19,639 nucleotides of DNA, from the NCBI GenBank assembly GCA_036495225.1, contig DASXNG010000268.1:1-19639 (forward strand), read 5' to 3'. Below are positions 6,483 through 12,486 of this stretch, in pieces (the stretch's first letter is position 1; each line of letters opens with the position of its first letter). The position numbers and the translations under genes were made by a program. This stretch comes from Galbitalea sp036495225 (GTDB lineage: Bacteria > Actinomycetota > Actinomycetes > Actinomycetales > Microbacteriaceae). Under the pieces are notes generated by a model. That model was not told where the DNA came from, made no database searches, and saw nothing but the letters and a program-made list of their open reading frames with translations.

Positions 6483-6779
6483 GTGCCCGCAGGGTGGGGT
6501 CGCTCGGATTTCGCGACAACTGGGGTCAAGCAGCCGCTGGTCCCTGAGGTTCTCGAACGGCCGGGCGTCGAGCATCCGCGTCACCACCACCCGCACCACC
6601 CTGGACAACTCCACCACAACAACGGCTGGGAAATCAGCCGCGACAACACCAGCAACTACTGGCTATCGAAACCCGCCAACACCGACCCCGACCAAACACC
6701 CATCCTGCTCAAACAAAGTCGCGCGATGCACGACCTGAAACGCGAACGAGCACGGGACGCGAACAGCGACGGCACTTAG
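6483..6779 (+). pseudogene. 3' remnant of a DUF222/HNH endonuclease-type gene
   Basis: The last 60 or so codons read LHHNNGWEISRDNTSNYWLSKPANTDPDQTP and continue to KQSRAMHDLKRERARD. From memory this is the usual tail of DUF222/13E12-type HNH proteins in Microbacteriaceae, following the C-x2-HH-x3-H-x2-GW zinc/HNH core. The body of the gene (the DUF222 domain and most of the HNH core) is absent: upstream lies unrelated sequence and the whiB1 terminator. The His-rich stretch just before may be a degraded part of the HNH core. There is no credible start or ribosome-binding site. Apart from this remnant and the terminator, I see nothing else in 6435-6810. Confidence 0.6.
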
Positions 6780-6810
6780 CGATGGCGCCGGGCAGCGCGG
6801 CACCTGAGCG

Positions 6811-8313
6811 TCAGCCCCTGTCCTTCTTGAGCCAGTTCAGCGGTACGTCGATCGTGACCTCGGTGCCGTTTCCGACGAGCGTATGCCAGTCGATGGTTCC
6901 ACCGAGTTCGCCCTGAATGAGAGTGCGGACGATCTGCGTCCCGAGACCCTCACCGACCTGTCCCTCCGGAAGACCAACACCGTCATCCCGTACCCGCACG
7001 CGCAAGTCATCCTCTGTGCGTTTCGCGGTAATCGCGACCTCACCATCACGACCGGCGAGCCCATGCTCAACAGCATTCGTCACCAATTCGGTCAGCGCCA
7101 GAGCGAGCGGGGTCGCGTACTCGCTCGGCAGAACCCCGAAACTTCCGTTGAACTTCGGATGCACCGTCGTGTTGTGACTTGAAGCGACCTCTGCCACAAG
7201 CAGAAGAACGCGGTCGAAGACAGCGTCGAAGTCGACGTTCTGGCTCAGTCCCTCGCTGAGGGTGTCGTGCACGACAGCGATGGCAGCGACACGGCGCATG
7301 GCCTGACCGAGGGCATCCCGAGCCACGTCGCTGTGCGTACGTCGAGCCTGGATTCGCAGAAGTGAGGCAACAGTCTGAAGGTTGTTTTTGACCCGGTGAT
7401 GAATCTCGCGGATCGTCGCATCCTTGGTGATGAGCTCACGTTCCTGGTGCCGCATTTCGGTGACATCCCGACACAGGATGATCGCGCCGACGCGCTCCCC
7501 CCTGTTACGAATCGGGATGGCTCGCAGCGAAACCGTCACACCCTTCGCCTCGATATCGGTGCGCCACGGCGCCCGACCGGTAACGACGAGCGGAAGTGAT
7601 TCGTCGACGACATCCTTGCGGTCGATGAGAACTCCGGTCGTGACTTCGGCGAGCGACTCCCCCTCTAGCTCGCCATCGAAGCCCACGCGGTTGAAGGCGG
7701 AAAGCGCATTCGGACTCGCGAACGTCACCACGCCGTCGATATCGAGACGGATGAGACCATCGGATGCTCGTGGCGCACCACGCCGTGGCGCACTCGGCGC
7801 GCCAAGGTCGGGAAAATCGCCAGACGCGATCATCGCGAACAAGTCGTTCGCGCACTCGTTGAACGTGAGCTCCTGGCGGCTCGGCGTGCGCGCATCACTC
7901 AGATTGGTGTGCCGAGTGATAACAGCGATCGGGAAGTCGGTCGTCTGTTTACCGCTCGGAGCAATCCGACGAAGCACCGGAACCGCGCGAACGCGAGTCG
8001 GGGTCTCCTCGTACCATGTTGGTGTGGTCGAATCGATGATTCGCGTCGTCTCGAAAGCCTCCGTGACCTGTGCGGCCCACTCCGGCTTGATCTTCTGCCC
8101 GACAAAGTCGCGATAGAAAAGGGTCGCCGCGCTTGACGGTCTCGCATGCGCGACAGCGACGAAACTCTCGTCCGCGCTGGGTACCCAGAGAACGATGTCT
8201 GCGAACGCGAGGTCAGCGAGAAGCTGCCAGTCACCTACGAGAAGGTGAAGCCACTCGACGTCCGCATCATCCGAGCGGCCCTGGGCGAGCACGAGGTCGG
8301 AGAGCGTTGACAC
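6811..8313 (-). CDS. pdtaS: Sensor histidine kinase PdtaS
   Basis: A 500-residue soluble kinase that phosphorylates the RNA-binding antiterminator PdtaR. Domains in order: a PdtaS GAF domain at about 15-165, a PAS domain at about 185-285 (LDIDGVVTFASPNALSAFNRVG), a HisKA_2 dimerisation domain with EIHHRVKNNLQTVASLLRIQ (303-322; phospho-acceptor in His305/306) and an HATPase_c domain. The ATPase has N-box ALTELVTNAVEH (406-417), G1 RDDGVGLPEG (442-451) and G2 GEGLGTQIV. There are no membrane segments, consistent with cytosolic sensing. Length matches the family. It follows the CpaE-like gene by only 24 bases, so it is probably cotranscribed with it. The whiB1/pdtaS neighbourhood is as in Mycobacterium. 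Confidence 0.93.
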   Translation of the reverse strand: MSTLSDLVLAQGRSDDADVEWLHLLVGDWQLLADLAFADIVLWVPSADESFVAVAHARPSSAATLFYRDFVGQKIKPEWAAQVTEAFETTRIIDSTTPTWYEETPTRVRAVPVLRRIAPSGKQTTDFPIAVITRHTNLSDARTPSRQELTFNECANDLFAMIASGDFPDLGAPSAPRRGAPRASDGLIRLDIDGVVTFASPNALSAFNRVGFDGELEGESLAEVTTGVLIDRKDVVDESLPLVVTGRAPWRTDIEAKGVTVSLRAIPIRNRGERVGAIILCRDVTEMRHQERELITKDATIREIHHRVKNNLQTVASLLRIQARRTHSDVARDALGQAMRRVAAIAVVHDTLSEGLSQNVDFDAVFDRVLLLVAEVASSHNTTVHPKFNGSFGVLPSEYATPLALALTELVTNAVEHGLAGRDGEVAITAKRTEDDLRVRVRDDGVGLPEGQVGEGLGTQIVRTLIQGELGGTIDWHTLVGNGTEVTIDVPLNWLKKDRG

Positions 8314-8337
8314 GACACAAGGCTAACCGACCGCGGA

Positions 8338-9585
8338 CTACGCCAACCTCAGTTCGCGTGACCTCTTCTTGCCGGCGCGTGTCGGAACGAGGCGAGAGTT
8401 GACCAACTCGCGGATCGCCTGCCGCGCGGGCGAGCGCGAAGCGGCATCCGCCAGCGTCCTTCCGCTGAGGATGGCCGCATCCATCGCAGCAGAATCGTAC
8501 GGGATGAGCGCTGCCGCCTCGATGCCGCCAAAGCGGGAGAGGGTCTGGGCGACCTGCGCGCTCGGGTTCGTCCCGATTGCGCTCGCCCGCAGCTTGTTCA
8601 TCACGACGAGAACTCGCCCCTCCGCCACCGTTTCGATCAGGTCGACGTGAGCCCGTAGGAACCTGGAGAGCCCCACCGGGTCCGCGGCTCCAACGGCGAT
8701 CACACGGTCGGCCTCGCGAAGTGAGGTAATACCCGCAGCATTTCGCCGCGGCGCGAAAAGGTCGGTCGAGATTTCTTCGTCGTGCTCAAGGCTGAAACCG
8801 ACGTCGACGACGGTGTAGTCGACCCACAATCGGCACTTCTCGAGAGTGGCCGCAACGCGCTGCGCGGACAGTTCGGGCCAGCGACTCGGCCGACCGATGC
8901 CTGTGAGAACCCAGAAGCCGGAGTGGGTCGATTCGTAGCGCTGACCGATTCGTTCGAGTTCGGCCCGATTCAAACCGTCTGCGCCCGCGAGGCGGCAAGC
9001 CGCCGCAAATCCCGGCGATTCGTCCAGCAAACCGAGTGCAGGCGCGATCGTTCCGCTGTAGGTGTCGACATCCGCAAGCGCCACAGAGTGACCCGCGGCC
9101 GCCAGCTCTGCGGCGACATTGATCGCAACGCTCGTCCGGCCAGGTGCGCCCGCAGGACCCCAGACCGCAACGACGGTGCCGGAACGCGGGGATGCCGACG
9201 TGACGACAGTGTCGGCTTCAACGACGGGGCGCACGGGGATGACAGCTAACTCCCGCTCGATGGTCGACCATTCGGCGGCGAAGTCCACGGACTCGAGCAG
9301 GCCAAGGGCAAGCATGCGGTGGCGTTCCGTCTCGCTCGCGACGAGCGGAAGCAGCCGAACACCGGCCTCATCGCAGATCGAGAGCAAGTTCTCGGTGAGG
9401 TGCCGTTCCGTCGCGGCAATAATCGCAACATCCGGTCGCTGTTGTGTAGTCACGAGCATGTCGACACGCGCTGCGAGCTCGCCTGCGGTCGAACAGCGTG
9501 CAACAATCTCGTGGCCGTGCCGAACAGCCTCGGCTCCCAGTCGCTCCTCCGCTTCAAGCGGGAGCCCAAACGCGATCCTGGCCAC
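8338..9585 (-). CDS. CpaE/TadZ-like MinD-superfamily ATPase
   Basis: A 415-residue protein with a receiver-like N-terminal half (about 1-125; PDVAIIAATE, VRLLPLVASE) and a MinD/ParA-type ATPase half. The Walker A region is GPAGAPGRTS (143-152), with Arg where the deviant Walker A has Lys. The region of switch I is ADVDTYSGT (171-179), and a VDYTVVDVG strand stands for Walker B. CpaE/TadZ proteins position Flp/Tad pilus machines, but no other tad gene is visible here; only the SAF-domain partner precedes it. GTG 9585 is chosen as the start because it lies one base after the stop of the upstream gene (TGA-C-GTG), implying translational coupling; an ATG at 9621 would overlap that gene by 35 bases. 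Confidence 0.8.
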   Translation of the reverse strand: MARIAFGLPLEAEERLGAEAVRHGHEIVARCSTAGELAARVDMLVTTQQRPDVAIIAATERHLTENLLSICDEAGVRLLPLVASETERHRMLALGLLESVDFAAEWSTIERELAVIPVRPVVEADTVVTSASPRSGTVVAVWGPAGAPGRTSVAINVAAELAAAGHSVALADVDTYSGTIAPALGLLDESPGFAAACRLAGADGLNRAELERIGQRYESTHSGFWVLTGIGRPSRWPELSAQRVAATLEKCRLWVDYTVVDVGFSLEHDEEISTDLFAPRRNAAGITSLREADRVIAVGAADPVGLSRFLRAHVDLIETVAEGRVLVVMNKLRASAIGTNPSAQVAQTLSRFGGIEAAALIPYDSAAMDAAILSGRTLADAASRSPARQAIRELVNSRLVPTRAGKKRSRELRLA

Positions 9586-9586
9586 G

Positions 9587-10264
9587 TCACTGCCCCAGCG
9601 GAAGGTCGACCGGAACGACACTCAACGCGGCACCGTTTGCAATCGCATCGAGCACGCTCGCGGTGTCCGATTTCGGCACGAGAAGTTCTACGGATGATCC
9701 GGCGGTCGTGACCAGGTTCTTCTGGTCGACAAGACGCACCACGATCGCCGATGAAACCAGCACGGTCGGCGCAGCAAATCCGCCGCTCGCACCGTCGACC
9801 TCATCCACCTGTTGGGCCGACCAAAGGTCGATGCGTGAACCCGATGTGATGGATGCCGCAAACCCTCCGTTCACTGAAACGACAACCGACGTCAGTTGGT
9901 CACCTGCAGTGCTGCCGACAGCCGAGTGCGGCACCAGCTCGCCGGCGGCGACGGGTCGCGTAACGACGACCCCTGCTGAAGGAACCTCCGCGGCGGTGAG
10001 ATAGAGCTTCTCCACGTGCCCGGCCCGAACGCTTGTAGGAACGAGATCGGATGCCTCTACGTGCTGGCCAGGAGCCAGTGCGGAGCGAGCGGCGAGAACC
10101 TCGATCGAGGAATTCGCTGCGTCGACAAGTCCAACGACGCCGAGGACGGAGACCACGACGAGCACCAGCCCAACCGCGAATCGGGGGTCGAACCAGAATG
10201 ATCGCCGGCGTTTCTTCGCCGCCGGCTGCGCCGGGACATCCTGTTCTCTCGTGGGCCGAGCCAT
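9587..10264 (-). CDS. SAF-domain membrane protein (CpaB/RcpC-like)
   Basis: A 225-residue protein. It has a basic cytoplasmic N-terminus with AAKKRRRSFW, one membrane helix at about 28-48 (RFAVGLVLVVVSVLGVVGLV), then an external SAF domain at about 54-118. That domain contains VLAARSALAPGQHVEASDLVPTSV (quoted as two adjoining parts) and RPVAAGELVPHSAV. SAF domains of this class occur in CpaB/RcpC pilus proteins and in actinobacterial homologues of unknown role. The start at ATG 10264 follows AGGAG closely (about four bases); an upstream in-frame ATG at 10321 lacks a ribosome-binding site. It is the first gene of the SAF-CpaE-pdtaS run. Confidence 0.82.
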   Translation of the reverse strand: MARPTREQDVPAQPAAKKRRRSFWFDPRFAVGLVLVVVSVLGVVGLVDAANSSIEVLAARSALAPGQHVEASDLVPTSVRAGHVEKLYLTAAEVPSAGVVVTRPVAAGELVPHSAVGSTAGDQLTSVVVSVNGGFAASITSGSRIDLWSAQQVDEVDGASGGFAAPTVLVSSAIVVRLVDQKNLVTTAGSSVELLVPKSDTASVLDAIANGAALSVVPVDLPLGQ

Positions 10265-10325
10265 TCGTCTCCTCGAATCCTGTCTGTGAGTGCATCCATG
10301 CTCGTGACCGCTCCCCCTCACCCGG

Positions 10326-10340
10326 GAAAGTTATCCACAG
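10326..10340 (+). repeat. DnaA-box-containing 15-mer, copy 1
   Basis: GAAAGTTATCCACAG contains a perfect DnaA box TTATCCACA (10331-10339). It lies in the 115-base spacer between the SAF gene and the divergent HTH gene. An identical 15-mer occurs at 11847-11861. A short C/G-rich inverted repeat with a three-base loop (CCGTTTCGG) follows immediately. Confidence 0.75.
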
Positions 10341-10379
10341 GCCCGTTTCGGCGCAACGCACGGCCGCATACTCGGAGGT

Positions 10380-10652
10380 ATGAACGAGTCAGGATCCCCC
10401 CAGTCGCTCGGGCGCTTTCTTACCCTCGCCGACACCGCAGAACTCCTCAACATCTCGGCTTCACAGGCGTACGCACTTGTGCGCTCCGGCGAGCTACCGG
10501 CGATCAAGGTCGGTGGCCATGGTCACTGGCGCGTAGAGCGATCGGTGCTCGAGTCGTACATCGACGCGATGTACGAGGAGACCCGCCGGCTTTCCCTCTG
10601 GAACCAATCCGACTACGCGAACCTGCCGGAACTGTCGAGCGGTCGCGCGTAG
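10380..10652 (+). CDS. Small MerR/excisionase-type HTH DNA-binding protein
   Basis: A 90-residue protein with an excisionase-family winged HTH at about 13-60: FLTLADTAELLNISASQAYALVRSGELPAIKVGG followed by HWRVERSVLESYID (quoted in parts). The C-terminal 30 residues are acidic/hydrophobic with no known domain. No integrase or other phage gene is nearby, so it is probably a chromosomal regulator rather than a true excisionase. ATG 10380 is the only usable start; GGAGG lies almost directly against it, which is too close for normal use. A CATACT at 10367-10372 would start transcription at or next to the ATG, so the mRNA may be leaderless. It is divergent from the SAF operon. Confidence 0.85.
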   Translation: MNESGSPQSLGRFLTLADTAELLNISASQAYALVRSGELPAIKVGGHGHWRVERSVLESYIDAMYEETRRLSLWNQSDYANLPELSSGRA

Positions 10653-10667
10653 CCAGCTTGCGCAGCG

Positions 10668-11270
10668 TCAGGTTCGCACGAGCAGTATGTGCGCGATGCG
10701 CACGAGGCGATACTCGCTGACCTCAGAATCGCGTCGAGGCCGTCCGCGCTCGTGAACCGCAAGGTCGAGGTGGTCGCGTCCCACCCGATCGATGGTGCCG
10801 TGCAGGCGAGCATTCGGGAGCTGCAGGTCGATCGCGGCGCGCCTTCGGCACAGGTCCCGCAGCACGAAGGCGAGCCCGAGCCTGGCAGACAGCGATTCCT
10901 GCGTCTCTGAGCGCCGAGCCGAGTCGATACTCCGTGGGATGTCGACGCGAGCGAGGAGCACTGCATCCACCGCATCGAGCGGCACGACGCATCCCGGTCG
11001 CTTTCCAGACTCGTCGACGACCTCGCCCGAGAACCAATCGCGACCGAACGTCGAAGGGGTGACCGACAGTCGCGTTCCGTCGCAAAGGATGAGCCTCAGC
11101 TCGGGCGTCTCACCGTCGGTACCCGTAACGCTCAACGACAGGAGGCGGTCACGGACGCTCAGCCTCGCCACCCGCAGTCGCTCCTCCTCCGCGAGCAGGT
11201 CGACCTCTTCGGCGCTGAGCTCCCGCTCGAGCTGGCTCTCGAGATCGTCGAAGAGGTCGTCCCATCGCAT
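10668..11270 (-). CDS. Conserved actinobacterial hypothetical protein
   Basis: A 200-residue soluble protein. The N-terminus MRWDDLFDDLESQLERELSAEE (quoted as two adjoining parts) is an acidic helix, likely coiled coil, followed by EVDLLAEEERLRVARL. A beta-rich middle (RLLSLSVTGTDGETPELRLI, SVTPSTFGRDWFSGEV, GCVVPLDAVDAVLL) and a C-terminal half with LGLAFVLRDLCRRRAAIDLQL and LHGTIDRVGRDHLDLAV suggest two small barrel-like modules. Proteins beginning MRWD-LF-DLE-QL are common next to secA/hpf in actinobacteria; no function is known to me. It is convergent with the HTH gene (15-base gap). Confidence 0.85.
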   Translation of the reverse strand: MRWDDLFDDLESQLERELSAEEVDLLAEEERLRVARLSVRDRLLSLSVTGTDGETPELRLILCDGTRLSVTPSTFGRDWFSGEVVDESGKRPGCVVPLDAVDAVLLARVDIPRSIDSARRSETQESLSARLGLAFVLRDLCRRRAAIDLQLPNARLHGTIDRVGRDHLDLAVHERGRPRRDSEVSEYRLVRIAHILLVRT

Positions 11271-11323
11271 AGTGCTTAGAGGAATACCACGGACGCCGAG
11301 CTGCCAGTGAAATCCCTACACAA

Positions 11324-11839
11324 CTACGTTGTCGGACGGACCGAAATGAGAAATCCGGCGTGATGTATCGACTGACCCAGTGCCGGACGAGTAAACCCAG
11401 CAGATGATGTCACGGAAGACGCTGGCACATTGACGCTGAAATACGCACCCTCTGTGCCACACCACAAGTTCGCTGTAATTCGTGGCTCGACCTCAGCCGA
11501 CACCAGGACTGAATGGCCGAGGGTCCTCTTGGCTCCACTACATGTGGGCGCGTCACCCTCGTCATTCGAATTGTCCGGCGCCTGAACGCCCACGCCGCCG
11601 AGTCCCCAATGTGGAGCGGCCATTGCGAGCTCGCATTTGTTACCGGTGATCGCGAGCGCGAATGAGAGCCCAGACGAGGTGACAACTGTGCCGACGACAT
11701 GACCTCGATACTCCATTGGCATCATCTCGACGAGCTGCGCATCCGCAGGGACTATGCGAAGAGTGGCAATCCGTGGATCACTCGAGTAGTGGGTGACGGG
11801 GAACTGATCCGGCGATGAGCAGGCAACCGCGCATCCCAA
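11324..11839 (-). CDS. Putative secreted protein or lipoprotein, 5' end uncertain
   Basis: A 171-residue open frame I do not recognise. It begins with TTG at 11839 only four codons after an in-frame TAA. The translated start, ILGCAVACSS, looks like the end of a lipoprotein signal peptide (lipobox ILGC or AVAC), but the basic and hydrophobic segments that should precede it are missing. The mature region contains four further Cys (NKCEL, TCSGAK, LWCGTEG and others), which suits an exported disulfide-bonded protein. The upstream stop falls inside the DnaA-box 15-mer at 11847-11861. Either the signal sequence has been lost, the start is internal, or the gene is decaying. Confidence 0.5.
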   Translation of the reverse strand: MGCAVACSSPDQFPVTHYSSDPRIATLRIVPADAQLVEMMPMEYRGHVVGTVVTSSGLSFALAITGNKCELAMAAPHWGLGGVGVQAPDNSNDEGDAPTCSGAKRTLGHSVLVSAEVEPRITANLWCGTEGAYFSVNVPASSVTSSAGFTRPALGQSIHHAGFLISVRPTT

Positions 11840-11846
11840 GATCGAC

Positions 11847-11874
11847 GAAAGTTATCCACAGCCCCGAAACGGGG
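11847..11874 (+). repeat. DnaA-box-containing 15-mer, copy 2, with hairpin
   Basis: GAAAGTTATCCACAG (11847-11861) repeats the sequence at 10326-10340 exactly and includes a perfect DnaA box (11852-11860). It is followed at once by CCCCG-AAA-CGGGG (11862-11874), a 5-bp stem with a three-base loop. It lies between the putative lipoprotein gene and the DUF6459 gene. Confidence 0.75.
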
Positions 11875-11979
11875 GCGTGGCTATTTGAGTAGCACTCTGC
11901 TTTAGTGTGAGCACTCCTGTTTGGGGGGTGTACCGCTCAGTTCACATACGACATTTCGCATCAGGACATTGGAGTGCAT

Positions 11980-12459
11980 ATGACGTCTGCACTAAACGCG
12001 CGACAGGGCGCCTCGGGAACGGCATCGGCGCAATCGGCAACCTCCGAACCACAACGCACCACCCGGCCACGTTTCGATTCAGATGATTTCTTCGGCCTTC
12101 AGCCGGCCTCGACTTCATCGCTTCCCAACCCTCAGCCGTTGCTGGAGAATCTCACGCGCTGCGTCATCGAGGTACTCGCCGGGGCACGCGACCTGGAGCA
12201 GATCGCGCGCTGGGTCACAGACGATGTTTATCGACACCTGTTGAAGCGCGTGGTGCTCTCGACGAGGGCACGTCAGGCGCGTGGACAGAAGGCGACTCGA
12301 CCGGCGTTCTCGATCGGTTCGACCGTGCTCTGCGAAACGCGGGACGGTGTCGTTGAGGCGGTCATCGTCGTACACGGCCGCGCTCGCTCGCGTGCCGTCG
12401 CCATCCGTCTCGAAGGTCTCGACTCGCGCTGGCGCGCCACAGCAATCAACGTCCTCTAG
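11980..12459 (+). CDS. Rv3235 family (DUF6459) protein
   Basis: A 159-residue protein. The first 50 residues are disordered (Ser/Thr/Pro/Gln-rich). A compact domain follows: PLLENLTRCVIEVLAGARDLEQIARWVTDDVYRHLLKRV (about 53-91, quoted in parts), then a beta-rich end with GSTVLCETRDGVVEAVIVVHGRARSRAVAIRLEG (about 113-146) and RWRATAINVL. This is the DUF6459/Rv3235 pattern, found beside secA in many actinobacteria; the role is unknown. ATG 11980 is preferred over GTG 11974 because GGAG (11971-11974) is five bases upstream of it. It is convergent with secA (27-base gap). Confidence 0.87.
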   Translation: MTSALNARQGASGTASAQSATSEPQRTTRPRFDSDDFFGLQPASTSSLPNPQPLLENLTRCVIEVLAGARDLEQIARWVTDDVYRHLLKRVVLSTRARQARGQKATRPAFSIGSTVLCETRDGVVEAVIVVHGRARSRAVAIRLEGLDSRWRATAINVL

Positions 12460-12486
12460 CTCACAAGCTGCGGGATTCCGTGCAGG

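Noticed and set aside
11886..11916. AGCACTC repeats resembling a CIRCE (HrcA) operator
   Set aside because: The two AGCACTC copies (11891-11897 and 11910-11916) are direct, not inverted, so they do not match the CIRCE arms.
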